64,000 nt of DNA from Nymphaea colorata (GCF_008831285.2 NC_045147.1:310001-374000), one strand, 5' to 3'. Shown: positions 10,048 to 23,812, numbered from the stretch's first letter. Program-made: numbers and translations. The notes: a model not told the origin generated them from the sequence alone.

Positions 10048-13000
10048 AGATGTAAACAGTTATTGTATTACTCAAACTCTCTAACAGTATGTAGTTTCTA
10101 CCTTTTCTTTGGATAAGGTGGGGTGATTTTGTGCTTATTCGTTGGGTAAGGTGCAATTGTACGGTTAGTTCAGATTTTTTTTTTCTGTACAATCTTCTTT
10201 TAGGAAATATTTTCTCCCTAAGCTTCTCATCGATATTCTCTTTTGGTGTTGTACGGTTAAGCATTCTTGGGATCTAGATGACTTCTTGCTGGAGCGGAAG
10301 TCCAATTATGTCACTGATGTGAAAGTGTATCTTGTGCTCCATCTCAATACACATCCATGTGTGCTGATCTTATTTTATGTTACTCTACTAGCAGAGACAT
10401 TGGACGTCACCAACTTGGACAGTTGGAGCACGTGGTAACCTTGTACATGTGTTAAATTTGGATTGAAATAAGTTTCTTTCAATAAATTTTCATGTAAATG
10501 CTGGTAATACAATGTTAATAGTTCTGTAATTTTATGGGGTATTTCCCCAGGTGCTGTCTGGTCCCATGTTATGGCTACCTATGTCGCTTATTCCAATTGT
10601 TTGGCGTTTAATTTGCTCTTCGTCTGCGTTAGAAGCGTTGGCCAGTGTATGTAGCACATTGCGGTGCATGTTTAGATTTTGGGATGTTGGTAGAGGCACT
10701 AGATGTTTCTTAGGCATGGGTTCATTACCTAAGTTTGCGTTTGTTAAGTTCTTGAACTCTTCTTAGAGGCATTAGACGTCTGTTACTTGGGGTATATTTC
10801 ACTGGATGGACAAACTTTTGCTTCAGTCATTTGAGTCTGAATGACTTTAGGCATCTGCCACGTTCATCCATTCGGAAGGCCCTGTGAAGCGTGGAAGCCA
10901 GCTCCAGCTCTGACTTTGGAATTTTGGCTCGTTCTTGCTCTCTCTCTCTCTCTCTCCCTCTTTTGGAATTAATGGCCCTGAAAGGTGCAGAGACATTGAA
11001 GTCACGTCCGTGATTTTTATAGGCCTCCCAGCAAATTTGGTGATGTCCTGGATGGGTGTTTCTATACCTACCACTGTAAAAGTAAAGTGAGGTCCTTTTT
11101 ATGAATCAAGGTACCATGTAACTTGTAACCGGCGGGCAGGTTTTAGTAGCCTCTCGCTAAGCCAGATTGAAAACGCTTCGGAGCGGTTAGAGATTAATTA
11201 ATCATTGTAAAAGTCTTCAACCATAAGAATAAAGTTTGAATTTTCTTTTGGCTTCGCTGTCTCTGGCTAGGCTAGATTGGAGCCGCTTTCGCTAACCTGG
11301 CTCCGTCGCTCATGCCTCGATGCTGATGGAGCGAATTTGGAATGTCTAGACTCATCTTTTTCAATCTAAGAATCAAAATCCAATTCCAACTCCAATATAA
11401 TCCATGAGATTATCTATTAAACTGGATCTATAAATATCTGGGTTCCGATAAATTCATTTTTGTTTCAAAAGTCTGAACCTTTGGTTTTTTCTCGGACCAT
11501 TTTTACTTTCTTTTTCTATTGATATTTTTATCAGAATGTGGAAAAATCTGAAATAACAAAATCCTGTTTATAAGCTTATGTTTTACTTTATTCTTTTCAA
11601 AAATATATCCAGCGCTTTCTCCATAACATGAAAAGAGGGTATATGTTTCTCAAATGCATAGTTTGTCTCGGATTCCTTCCCTTTAAGTTCTCATTGTGTG
11701 CTTTATTTTTATTCTATAAAGGGTTCAACTGTACATTATCCAACACTATTTCCACCCACAAGAGACGAAGCTGCTACCCAAATGTATACATTGTGTGAAA
11801 TTCTTAGTTGAAATTCTCATGGTTTAGCGAAGGGTTTGAATGTGGATTATCATCTGTGGCAAAGAGTCGAAGCCCTTCAGGCTTATTGCGGCCCATTCAA
11901 TAAGTGGATGTCAAGGAAATTTATGAAGCAATGCATCTTCATTTGGTGAAAATTATGCCTTCACATAATTAGGATCCGCGCCAGAATGAATTTATAAACC
12001 GATCTTGTCTTGGGTGTCTGAGTTCTTTTTTCTCCAAAAGTAATGGATTAGGCCGAGTACCCAACGGGTACCCGGCCCGATCGGCCGGAGGATTCCGCCA
12101 GCTCACGTGGCCACCACCTGCCCAATCTCCTCAAGAGCCCATCATCAAGGTTGTTGGGTGCAGGAGTATGAACACATGTGGGCAATAACTTTCACAGTTT
12201 AACAAAATTCCATTAAGTTGCATTTGTTTAAGATCCAAAGCTGCATTAACAGATTTGCTTCCTGAGATCCTTAGTCTAAACAAACTGAGAATCTCTATAA
12301 TGTAGATCTAAATCAAAGTTACATGCTGAAAACCACGGATTTAAGGTCATATGGGAGAGAGTCCGACCTTCAATCCATATATCTGAAGTCTTAGGAATCT
12401 CACAGATCACAGCAGATCTCAGATCCATGGTGAAACAAACAAAACCTTATTTACTTATCAGTTGACCCTATTCTTTTATATGTTTATATATAAAATGCCT
12501 CTCAAATATGTGGTGAGTGCTCCTCAACCAAAAATATCAAGCTCCATCAGTGGCTGGGTGGCACAAACAAGTGATTACTTTGCTTAAATTGGGCTTGAAT
12601 TGGCATAAGATGGGCAATGTATTCGCCTGACTAGAATTGGATTTTCCTTGACCTGCTCTCCAACAAGTAAGCCGTTTCTACTATACTTCAATTTGCATAT
12701 CGATTCTCTCCTTTTATAGTAAACAAAGTTGACTTCTCAAGAACTCGAAATGAAAGTTGACAGTCATCGGACCCTACTCCATCCGTTGCACCAACACCTT
12801 CACGATGAATTTTTCTTGACCGTGCAATTCTTATTACTCATCAGATCCACACCGTACGAAATCACTGGCTGCTTTGCTATGCTGCACCCGCTGTGAACTG
12901 AACAAATGGCCGACAAGTTCTCGATTTGCATTAAGACTGATTCTTACAAATGCCATATTATCAGGGCCGCAGTCTACGAACTGAACCTTTGACCTTCTCT

Positions 13001-15266
13001 TTCCAAGAAACTCTCACCTCCTTCGCCCAGCGTGTGGATCTCTTAATGACATGTCTACTTCAACATTCCGGAGCTTTTGTTGACACATAGACTATTATAT
13101 AACAGTAAAAATCTTCATAAATATGCATAAATTCATGTACCTGTTACAATTTGTTGCTTCAAAAAGACCTCAAATTCCGGTTCTTATCTCACCTACCAAA
13201 CTCCCAAATAAAAGAAACAAGGGAAAAAGAGAGAGAAGTGGAAAGGGTACCAGAGAGAGAGAGAGAGTAGTTCAGTGTAAGAACCAAGAAATAAAGAAAG
13301 AAGAGGACCACCGAGATACCCGTCGCCAACCAAATAATCGTCCCATACATTTGACCCTTCCAGTTTTCTTCGTTTCTTTATTTTGTCTTCAATGTTATGC
13401 AAGCTATAATAAATAAAAAAAATTTAAGGAGAAGAATCTTATCCATTGGACCAAAGGAAGAAGGAAGAAGGGAGCATGAGTGGGTGAGAGAAAAAATGAA
13501 TCTTATGCAGGCTAGAAATGTAAAATGAGTGAGTCGAGTTCTAGCTCAGCCAGCTCGAGCCACATATTGCTCGGCTCAAGCTCGACTCGCTAAACCAAGT
13601 CTAAGCACAATTTTGACTCAGTTTAAGTTAATGTCACCTGATTCATATATTTTTTTCTTTAAAGACTCGTTTAACTTCATGTCACCTGATTCGAATATTT
13701 TTTCTTTAAATGAAAATGAAAACCACAAACATGGTCCTAAAATTCAACAAAAAATTACCAACATGTCTCTGAAGATTAATAAATAGAGAAGACATGAACC
13801 GAATTGGATTTAAAGAAGTCGAGCTCATGTAACTCAAACGTGATTGGTTTATAACTGAAACTTGACTGGTTTATAACTCGAGAACTCGAATTTTAACTCA
13901 AGAATGAATAGAGCTTGTAGGAACGAATTCAGGGCGAGCGCGAGTTAGATGGAAACCCTATACATCCCAAACGCTCACTAGTCACACACACGGCCCAACT
14001 TCTCAGAAAGAGAAAGACTTGGGCAGACGCAAAATTACCAAAACAACCCGCCCAAACAGCCCTTTCTGAGAATCGCTCAATATCCAGAGTGACCTTATCC
14101 ACTTGATCTGACAGCTACCCTTCTCTTCAGAAGCGTGCAACCATAATTATATTATTCACCAACAATGGGAGGGAGGAGCATTCCTCCAAAACGGCACATG
14201 ACGGCCAATCGCATCAAGGAATACAGCCATGCCCTTCTCTTCCTTTCCGTCCTTTATCCACAAGGAGGTGAAGGGTGAAGAGAAACGGGACTGATTACTT
14301 TTGTGTATGAGCAACTTGCAGACAAAGAAAAAGCAAAATAAGAGGAAAGGAAAGGGAATCAATCTCAAAGGGCAGGGAGGGGCCAGGTCTTAATGGCGAC
14401 CAAAAGGGCAGGCGTTGGTTGACACTTTTTCGCTTGACACACACGTTCCCACTTCCAAAAGACAAAGAAGACTCGCTTATCCAACGATTATCCACATAGT
14501 TTACTTGTTGATCATTAAAAGCCAAAAAAGAAAAGAGTATAGCTTGGGAGTTTGGGGAAAAGAAAGGGTCACGCAGCAGGGTGCCAGCGACGTCCTAAAT
14601 TTTGGGAACACCAATCTCGACTCGCTTCAGATCCCAACACAGGCGATGGGAACATCCCCATCCTTTTCTCGGTGATTTAACTGTTTGAAGAAGACGACCG
14701 CCTACAGGAGAGTGCTGGACTTCAAAAGGCACAATAAGCTACATACAAGGGCTAAAATATAGACCCCCCAGATTAGCCTCTTGGGCACATGAGAAAGGCC
14801 AACGATGAAAAGCAGGAAGACCATGGCTCACCACAGCGTCCATCTTTCCTCAGAGAGAGAAAGGGAAGGAGAGCAGAAATCCGCGAGATTTACAAAAGGG
14901 ATGCCCAATGAAGATCACCCAATTGTTATGGGCATTCAACCATAATGGAGTAATGGGAAGATCAGGCGGTACCATCGTGGGATCAGCGTCCATATAGATA
15001 CTTGAATAACGCACGTTGTCCTAAGGCGTGTCCCTAATACAGAGGAACCAGTGAATAAAATTAAACCAGTAATAGAAAGAAAACCAATAAAAGAAAATGA
15101 GATGCTTTCTTTGATTACACTAATAGATGGGGAGAAGACAAATGAAGCAGCAGCAGCAGCGAGCAAGAAAAAGGAAAGAGCTTACATACAACTCCACATT
15201 ACTCTTTTTTTTTTTTTTCTTTTTTCTCATGTTTCATCTTTTTTCTATCCAACACCCTGATTAAGT
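10048..15266. other. Region between two convergent genes
   Basis: It begins with the 3' UTR of the Alfin-like gene (AATAAA at 10481 and another near 11231). A segment near 13510-13960 has the GAGTCGAG/GCTCGACTCG clusters of the 3243 and 35429 elements and an internal direct repeat (TTAATGTCACCTGATTC and ACTTCATGTCACCTGATTCG near 13627 and 13673), but clear ends were not found. A CT tract lies at 10939-10963 and a GA tract at 13253-13267. No gene is recognised; the small open frames have no plausible homology. Confidence 0.6.
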
Positions 15267-16280
15267 TCATCTCTCCATATTCTTGGCCGATAGACGCTTG
15301 AGGAATTCGTAGGTAGTGATCATGGTGGTGGCGGACAGAGACATTGAAGCCCATCTCGGCCCTAACCCTCTGTAACAGGCAGTCCACCCACCCTCCTTCA
15401 CCAGATTCCTGATCGTCTGCCCTACCGTCAACCTCCTGTTCTCCTCTCCATCCAGCACCTGCAGCCTCGTCTTAATGGTGTCGAGGGGCGTAGTTATGAG
15501 CGCGGCCACCCCTCCCGCCATTGCTGCGCTCAGCCCCTGTACCACCATCACCGCCTTTGGTCCTGGCTTCCATCCTCCTCCTCCGCCGCCGCCCCCTTTC
15601 TCCTCCCTGCTACTGTACAAGAAATTAACCCCTCCCCAAATCCCCCTCTGCGCTACAGAGTACGATGCCCACCATACAGCATTGGATGGAGCGTAGGTCA
15701 GGATGGACATCCCAAAACCTCTATACAGACCCCTCAACCCACATGTACACAGGATCGTTCGAAAAGCATCGATTCCTCCCTTGTACTGGGTCTTCAACCC
15801 TTCCCCTCCCTGAACCATCAGCCGCTGGCTCACCACGTCTACCGGCGTCCACACGAGCTGTGCCGCCACCGCTGCACTCACTCCCGCTGCTGCGTTCGCC
15901 ACAGCCGCCGCAGCCGGCTCCGGGAATCCGAGCCGCACCGTGGCAGTTCCGACGTTGCTCTTGGTGATCTCCAGGGCGGTCATGTAGAGGGCACGGGCAG
16001 GGATGGTCCCCATGAGGGACGTGCCGAAGCCTCTGTAGAGACCAGCGAGGCCCTCGTGGTTCAGGATCCTGATGCCAAGCCTGATGCAGGAGAGCTGCGT
16101 GGAGGAGGAAACCTGCTGCCGTGTCTTGAGGACCACAGCCGGGTAGAGCGTCGCCGAGACGCCGGAAAAGAGCGCGGCGCCGAGGAGGAAGAACTTGGAT
16201 TTATCGAGCATCTGCCAGTCGATGTCTGCCGGTAGATGAATCTCCGCACTCGAATCCTCCTCCGCCGCGGTCAGACTCAT
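15267..16280 (-). CDS. Mitochondrial carrier family protein, SLC25A44-like
   Basis: A single uninterrupted frame of 337 aa from ATG at 16280 to TGA. A GTG nine codons upstream is open but is not a plausible plant start. Three tandem carrier repeats are visible, each with its signature: PAVVLKTRQQ (47-56), PVDVVSQR (146-153) and PLDTIKTRLQ (265-274). Each has the second-half motif LYRGFG (81-86), LYRGFG (185-190) or CYRGLGPR (302-309). The protein should sit in the inner mitochondrial membrane with six helices and exchange a small metabolite. The closest family by motif pattern is the plant group related to human SLC25A44, a branched-chain amino acid carrier; the substrate of this protein is inferred only. 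An octaglycine run (229-236) lies in the loop before repeat 3. It is intronless in the coding part, and its GC content is much higher than its surroundings. Confidence 0.93.
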   Translation of the reverse strand: MSLTAAEEDSSAEIHLPADIDWQMLDKSKFFLLGAALFSGVSATLYPAVVLKTRQQVSSSTQLSCIRLGIRILNHEGLAGLYRGFGTSLMGTIPARALYMTALEITKSNVGTATVRLGFPEPAAAAVANAAAGVSAAVAAQLVWTPVDVVSQRLMVQGGEGLKTQYKGGIDAFRTILCTCGLRGLYRGFGMSILTYAPSNAVWWASYSVAQRGIWGGVNFLYSSREEKGGGGGGGGWKPGPKAVMVVQGLSAAMAGGVAALITTPLDTIKTRLQVLDGEENRRLTVGQTIRNLVKEGGWTACYRGLGPRWASMSLSATTMITTYEFLKRLSAKNMER

Positions 16281-17215
16281 CTTCGCCACTTTCAAGGAAC
16301 GAAGCACAAACGAGACAACAACAGCCGCTTTCTCTACCCGTAGCTAACCTAGTCTTCCCCCGTTTTCACTAATAAACTCCCCAAGTATATTTACAGATGG
16401 AAGTTGCTCCTTTCTCCCCTTTCCCCAAAACCTTAGCCTTTCACTGTACAGAATTTACAGAAAAGAAGGAACGAAACAGGGAAAGCAAACAAACGAGAGA
16501 AGAAAAACCTAGCTCAGATCCTATTGCGAAACCCTAAAAATCAGAAGAGACAAATCCCCAAAAATCCGAGCTCCTAACCCAAAATTATATCAACAACAAG
16601 GTCAGGATCCTGCAATCCTTCCTTATATTCTCGCAATTCAATCGATCCTTCCCGATCGAAACCCTAACTTCTCCAGAAACCCCTGCCAGAAACAAATCGA
16701 AGCCGAACCGATTTCCCCCGAATCCACATCAGTAGAACCCTAACCTCAAACAAACCAACAGAAAATCGCCGACTGGAAGAGTACCAAGTGGCATCGAAAC
16801 ATCAACCAACCAGAACAAAAGGTAGAAAGCGCAGAGGGATGAAGGAGTCGATGAGCTTCATCATCAAGAATCGGGACCGTTCCGGCGATGGGGAGTTCAA
16901 GTACCTTACAGTTGAAGCAATCGGAGAAGCCGTCTAGCTTGCCGGAAGCTTTCGCCGAGAAATGCGGATCTAACGGATCGGAGGAGCTGCAGAATGCGTA
17001 TTTACAGGAGGCGGGGGATGGGGGGAAGGAGAATGAAATGGAGTAAAGATGGGGGAGAATGGGTACAAAAGGAAGGTGAAATGCTCTCTTTCTCTTTGTC
17101 TGTCTGTCTCTCTCTCTCTCTTTCTGTATGGGGGGAGTCTGTGGGAGGGTGGAGGCGCCCAAAACCAGAGGGCGGGAGGTGGGAGTGATGGCTTCCTTTT
17201 AATAGGCCATTCCTT
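16281..17215 (-). promoter_or_regulatory. 5' leader, probable leader intron and promoter of the carrier gene
   Basis: On the minus strand a TATA-like element CTATTAAAAGG lies near 17206-17196. It is followed by a purine-rich GA/GACA tract (17130-17095) and a long CT-rich leader. A credible 5' UTR intron runs from a donor GTACTTG at 16904 to an acceptor GGATTGCAG ending at 16610. No upstream start codon in frame with the carrier is open. Several overlapping open frames here on both strands come from the simple-sequence tract. Confidence 0.5.
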
Positions 17216-17230
17216 CTCTCCAAAACCCAC

Positions 17231-18118
17231 CTTCAACCCCTCTCTTCTCTCTCTCTGATTGTCTCTCTTCTTTCCCTAACGACAGGCAATTCCGTAATTA
17301 GCAATCCCGTTAGCATGTTTTCGATAATGCCCTTCGTTACGCTACAATTTACAAGTCTAGCCCCCCCCTCTCTCTCTCGGAGTTGTGGTTGTCGTGTGTG
17401 CTCCATCTCCACGCTTCTCTTTCTCTGCTCGTCTAAGTTCAGTTCTAAGTTAATGAGCTAAACTTGAGCTGCCTTTTTGACATGACCAAATCGAGCAAAT
17501 ACACATTCCTTTTTCTTTTTTAATTCAATTTGCGTTTTTATTTGTTAAGTTATATGAGCTAACCGTTACATGTGATTTCAAGATAGAATGGATTGTTGTA
17601 TATTTGAGGGAGTTTGTGCAATAGTAGAGAAAGAGGTGGTCAATTTCCATTTCAATCTTTTGGTGTCAACCTTGTGTGTTGTAAAAGAAAGAGAGGTGGA
17701 TGATATGCAAGTTGAAGTATAGCCGACATTACACCAAGACACAAGACAACTCTAAACCCTAAGAGGATGGGAAAATGAGGAGAGGAAAGGGGTAAGCTTT
17801 GCCCTTTACTCAAGCGGTCGTAATAGCCAGGGTCCTCTCACTCTCACCTGAAAAGATCAGATCTATTGTAAATTGGTAAAATATGTTTGGAAACTTTTCA
17901 AGCTTCTAATACTGATCCATATCAGCCTTGTTTTGTTTTTTATCAGCTCCTTTTCTAGCCATAATATCAACTAAAAGAGAGCCATGCAAAAGCTAGTAAA
18001 ATAAAAGCAACTGAGACGAACCAAGCAAAGTCTGATATGGGATTGAGTATAATCCAATAACTTATGGGGTTGGCTCGGGCCTTCCCACGGTTAGATTATG
18101 AACTTCTTAGGTTGGTCC
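17231..18118. other. Intergenic, no gene seen
   Basis: A short CT tract at 17366-17378 is followed by AT-rich unique-looking sequence. No RNA gene, splice-supported frame or element end was recognised. Confidence 0.5.
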
Positions 18119-18312
18119 CAGAGATGGAGGCAAGGTAGGGCCTGCATGGGCCTTGACCCTAGCTCAATTTAAAAAAAAAAAAATTAAATGTAAATTTTAG
18201 AAAATTTCATTTGTTTTATATAAAATTTTAAAAAAATGATATTTCGACCCTAATCAAAATTTAGAAACTTTAATTCGGCTCCCCTTGTGAAAAGTTTTTA
18301 CCTCCGCCCCTG
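18119..18312 (-). mobile_element. hAT-type MITE, CAGGGGCGGAG family, reverse orientation
   Basis: A 194-bp element ending in CCTCCGCCCCTG at 18312. The target duplication is GTTGGTCC (18111-18118) / GTTAGTCC (18313-18320), 7 of 8 matching. The interior is the reverse complement of the copies at 2943 and 25755. Confidence 0.82.
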
Positions 18313-18760
18313 GTTAGTCCCCAATTCTATCCTTTCCAATAATAGCTTATGCAATAGTCAAGCCAATACATCGTGCCTGGCCTGATACTTGCTTATATCT
18401 TTTTTGCATAAACTTTTAAAGTTAATCCAACTAGGGGGGCAAGGACCTTATAGGTAGAATATATTAAACTTAGTAATTTTCGTTCTTATATATGCCTTGG
18501 TAAAAAATTCACATTTTTTTTTTGTTGTAAAAAGAATTTAGATATAAGGACCTTGTTAAAGGAAAACTAAAAACTTAGAGGCCCAGGTTTTGAATGCGTT
18601 TAGAAGACGTGAACCGAAAACTTGTTTTTTGAAAAAGGATGTGAATACCTTCCCTCCCCCTCCCAGCTTATCCACAAAAAACTGTCTTGAGTGTGTCACT
18701 AAAAATGCATTTGGATGACACCTTAAGAACAAGAAGTTTTGTATACGATAACTTAGTTAA

Positions 18761-19217
18761 GGGGCATTTAGTTGACACCCGAAAACTGCTTGTGCCTCCA
18801 AACGAAGGTTTTTAAAGTGTTTGACTAAAACTGCGTTTGAGAAAAACCTAGTTTTTTGGCAAAACTTGGGTTTTGTAAAAAAGAGTGAAAAACCTGATCC
18901 CGTTGAATTATTTATGAAAAACTAGGCTTTCAGTGTGACCCAAACAAATAAACCCTTCAAACCGCATTAAAAAGACTTGGTTTTCTTAAAACCATGGTTT
19001 TATAAAACTGAGTTATATTAAGGTATTATTCAAACGCTTGCTTAGTTTTTTAGCAAATTTGTAGCTTATAGTTTGCATGTTTGGAGGACAAGACAAAAAC
19101 AACATTTTCTATGAATAGCGTTGGAAAAACTAGGTTCTTCACCCCCATTTGAAAACGGCCATCAACAAACGGTTTTGTCTCTAAAACACCATCTAAATGG
19201 TGTCCACCAAACACGCC
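18761..19217. mobile_element. MITE with GGGGCATTTAGTTGACACC-type ends (Tourist-like?)
   Basis: The left end GGGGCATTTAGTTGACACC and the right end GGTGTCCACCAAACACGCCC are imperfect inverted repeats. TTA lies next to both ends, which would fit a PIF/Harbinger (Tourist) element with a 3-bp duplication. The interior contains AAAACC/GGTTTT inverted motifs. The exact borders are uncertain by a base or two. Confidence 0.5.
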
Positions 19218-21250
19218 CTTAGATTCTCTTAACCAAAAAAAAAAAAAAAAAAAAAATTATATACAATATATTCTTGTGGTCCGGGGAAAATCTTTAATTG
19301 GCTTCCAATGGATTTTATCTTTAGTCAATAAAGTTTGATGGATTGGAAAACCGAGTATGTTTGGGGTTAATTATTCCCTCCGTCACTGCACCTTTTTCTC
19401 TATGCATAAACCTGTCAAAATTGGTGCCACGATAACTATTAGCCAATGTCATCCGTCTGCTTATATCGATTTTTTTTTTCTTAAAAAAAGAATAAAATAT
19501 CCTAAAAATCAACTTAAAAAACTAAATTAATAGGACAATATTGGATGGCGAGAAAGTGAAACCATGCATATATATCAAATTATAGGCTCCGATTTTTGGT
19601 GTCACTTTCACGAACACATTGTTTAATTCGGAGCAAAAATACCAGTTGCAGAAACATTGTTTTGTAGCAAAAATTCAAAACGAAACATGACCAGCCTCCT
19701 CTCTTTCTCTTGTGATGATTGATGAAAATACGACGATAAAAGAGGATTTGTTCATGGATGTGGGCACATTAAGCCAAACCACTTAAATTGGATGTTTTCT
19801 TAATTTCTTTTGTCTGCTTCCATGTTCTTTCATTTTACATAGTATCTGTAACGACCCAACACACTTTCACATCGGATTCAAGATCTTGGTGACGGAATCC
19901 TTCTCGACAACTTCGGTTTCTGTTTTAAAAAACTTAAGTCTCTCCATCTTAATAAAAAAGTCTGAATCCTAAAACCCACTCTACACAGTCCTCAGTAGCT
20001 GGTGTGAGAAACTAAGGGTGAGAGCTGAACTCATCAATCCTTGATTCTTTTAAAGGTTTAGTGAACATACGACACATCTTTCAATTCTCAGTGACGTCGC
20101 GCTTGCTACGGTTTTGCTAACAGAAACGGATTTTCACATTGAATCAATGTGAGCCGCAGTAAACCGGTGGACATTGAGGCCAAATAGGGTAATTGTCGCT
20201 GTTTGAGGAGAGAAAGCCCGCCCACCGGGGCGTATAACCACACGGTGGTGCCTGCCTTCCCTTTCCGTCCCTTCTTTTCTTGGTGTCAGTCTCTTCTCTG
20301 ACAGTGACACCAGCAGATGAGATGAGAGCGGAGGAGACTGAAAGGTCTCCATGCATGGAACACCAGTTCCGTAGGACACTAAATTTCGAGTGAAACCGAG
20401 GGCGTCCCACCCACAGATACAGAGAGGTGGACGATAAAGCTAATGAGCCTCTTGTTACTTACGTACCCTCCCACGAGTCACTGGACCCATTTTTTTCGGC
20501 GGTCCCGCCGGCCGGAATCCTGTGTTATTAGTTTATTTTCATCGGTAATTTATGTTCTGTTCTTTGATCCCTGTAATGTAATATGAGGTTCATTGAGTTT
20601 GTACTTCATTTTCATTCGGTTTCGGCAGCAAATGTTGGAAAGTGAGAAAAATAAAACACCACCACCAAGTAGAAGAAGAAAATATGCTGAAAAATCTATA
20701 AATTATTTGGTCCAAAGGGGGGCCGACGTCCATGGTTGTGTAGTTTTCTCAAATTATCTTTTACTCTTAACAATTCAAATCCAAAGAAACGATGTAGTTA
20801 CAGATGTTGCTTTTGTTCTCCTTCTTTTATCTCATTTTAGTAGGGTGCCTTCCTATCTCCAAACCGTCCTTTTAATTTAATCAAAGTATATCTTGGACGC
20901 ACTAGTACCCACAGATATGAGGTTGCAGCAAGTGAAAAAAAAGAAGAAGTATAGGAAGGGCTCTCTTGACACTTTAACATATTATTGTAATTATCTAACG
21001 ATTGCATTTTAAAATTTGAAATAGATTTATGAAACATGCCTCATGAATCTACTTAAGATTGTTTCACTGCATAGTAACAATTTTTATTATTATTGACGAC
21101 CTCAAACAAATAGACTATGAAAAAGGTGTTCACGAATGAAATTTGAAAAAAAAAAAGAGAATTGGATCTGTGCTGATGAGTTATCATGATTGCTTTCTAT
21201 AGAACATTTAAACAAAAAAGAAAGCAAAAAAAAAAAAAAAAAAATCAGTA
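19218..21250. other. Intergenic, no gene seen
   Basis: Contains A-runs (19237-19255 and 21227-21244), AT-rich sequence and a GC-richer patch near 20130-20430 with overlapping open frames on the minus strand but no recognised domain. Confidence 0.45.
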
Positions 21251-21259
21251 CCAAACAAC

Positions 21260-21930
21260 GTAATGCTCCTCAGGCACCGAGAGCCGTCCATCTGCATGAA
21301 AGGGCGACGGATCCAACGGCTCTGAAAGGGGTTTCACCCGAAACCGGTACGCCGGCTTTGTGTCATACTGAATCCGATTCTCTTGACCTCTAAGACCTTT
21401 TGGGGTCTCGAATTCGTTCACCTACAGCACATCGCATCACATCACAGGTCAAGACGAAGCAAAGAGAGGGAGAAGGGCATTAGCTTCCGAGGGCTTGTAA
21501 TTTTAGGGAAAAGCGTGGGTTATTATTTCAACGGAAGGTTTCGAGAGCCTTTGAAATATCAGGAGAAGAGCCGCTGAGTACGCCGGCGACGCCAGGAGGC
21601 CCGCCGGAGAAGCGACTCTGCGATTCCCCCCTGACCGGATTATGGATCTTGGGAAAACGGTCTCGGACCCATGCCCACGACAAACCTGCATATTTATAAT
21701 AATTTTTGGAGGCCCAGAAAAAGAGGCTGCAGGCCACGTGGATCGGGTCCACACGTCGGACGATCTGGATAACCACCAGCGACGGCCACGCACCGGACAG
21801 GGCCTTCCAGGCTCACATGGTTCGCCAATAAATAAACCGGGAAATTGAAAAACAAAGACGAAGAGTCGTCAGTGGTCACGGAAAGTAGACCAACAAACTT
21901 GGGGAGAGCGTAGGGCGATGACGCGGCCGT
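21260..21930 (-). promoter_or_regulatory. GC-rich promoter-like region, gene not identified
   Basis: This stretch is clearly richer in GC than its flanks. On the minus strand it holds CACGTG-type boxes (CCACGTGG near 21735), a TATA-like TTATAAATATG near 21697-21687 and downstream GC-rich sequence. That arrangement looks like a promoter and leader pointing toward lower coordinates. No credible coding exon follows, so the gene is unknown or lost. Confidence 0.3.
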
Positions 21931-23812
21931 ACACGATCCAGATCGGCCTTCTGGATCCACGTGCATGGTGGTTACTTAAAGTGAGAAGGTGACGACTCCG
22001 CTTTCCTGGAATAATCGGATAATCGGGGATGTCTTTCTTTTCTTGGCAAAGATCCAGAAATCCAGAAGTTTGAATTAGATTGGCTTGTATCACAGGCAAA
22101 TCTGAATGCAGTCCTCAAAAGGACAACTCAAATCCAGTTTCAAATCTGACTTTGATGGTAGTTTCAAACATTGGAATCCAAACCTGCATCACGTGACAGA
22201 AGTTACACTGTAGGAGGTGATACTCAAAAGACGAGGTTTCCTTTCTACCTCACGTGCTTTTGACGTATGGGTGGTAAGGCTGAGCTCCGGCTCGACTCGA
22301 GCAGGAAGAAAAAAAAAGTACCAGGGTGGTTTGGATGCACACGATAAGCCTGATTCGGTATCATAATATTTTTAAATATATATTTTATATATAATTATAA
22401 TATTTATTACAATTATATATATATATATATATATAATATTTTAAAATTTAATCAGGCTGAGTTCAAGTTGAACTCGAGCTCGGGTTTTATGAGTAGAGTC
22501 GAGTACGGGTCTAGGTTTCGGGTGTCATGCCAACCCGATGCACAAGCTTAATGGGTGGTGAGCTTGTTTTATAATATGAGTGGTTGACTAGCGATATTAT
22601 ATCTCTTTGAACTAACAAAGAGCGATCGATAAGCATTACTAGATCAAGTATTTACGTAAAATCAATCAGACCTGAATTTGGATACAATTGAATGTCATTT
22701 CCTCAATCATATTTAATTTACTATTTAGATTGTAAAACTTTCGCCTACTTGGGGCTGATTTTTCAAGTGATTTGATCGGATGTTAGATTCAAATCAAAGG
22801 CATGGACATCCTTATCTTTATGGACTGTGAACTCTGAAAATTTGATAACATTATTATTTTACACGATCGAATCTGCCATTTTTGATGTCGTTGAAAAACT
22901 TGGAGCGCAAACCTCGTGGGCGCGCAACGGTGGTAAAGTTCATGGACGTTCTATTCATCTTTTAGAAAAGACAGCTTCAGACTCCGAGACAACCATCCCT
23001 CTGTCTCATTCTTTTATTAACACATGCACCTACGTGTTTCTATGAACATCACAAACACATGACTATCTACAGGATCCGACGCCTTCTACCTTCACATGAA
23101 CCGGTAGTTTCATATTATTCTGTTACAAGCTCTGAGTTTTTTATTTTCTTAAGAAATCAGATAATCGAATGGCTCGCTTGGTTTCAGGGTCTGTTGAAGC
23201 TCTTCCATCGTCCTCCCAGAGTTATTTTCGGTCTTGATTAGGGAATACAATATCTATCATCTAAGCATTTTATACTTACCTTTTATGACATATAAAAACT
23301 AGTGCTTATGAGAACGGAACTGACTATCTGCTGGACTAACTATGCTATACCGTTTGTGGCTATTTTGACAATGATTAGACATTTTTTTTTTCCAAAAACA
23401 TTTACCAAATTAAATTTTTTGAAAAACATTAACTAGTAAGCACTCATTTCTCAAAACCTGGCAACATAATCATAAAATTCAAAAGCATCGTGGAAGTTGT
23501 CGTAGAAATTATTTCACTGGCGCTCATGTCTTAGAACATCCCACCTTTTAAGTTGAAAAAAAAAAGAAAAAGAACAGGATTTCAACTCATTACGTAATGG
23601 GTAATTTTACTTTCCATTTAGAACATGAGCATATATACAACTTTGATGATGACAGCAGTTTTCCAAGAGCACCATCTTTTTTCTGTTTGAAAGGAAAAAA
23701 TCAAAACTCTGAATGAAAGGATGGAAAAGGTGCCTGACTTGAAACGGGTTTGTAAAGCAAGCAACACATGGATCACAGGTGGCCCGAGCAGTTGAGCGCT
23801 GCAATTGGGGCA

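Noticed and set aside
16746-17162. 138-codon open frame upstream of the carrier on the minus strand
   Set aside because: It crosses the probable leader intron and simple-sequence tract, and the annotated first residue is not a credible ATG start.
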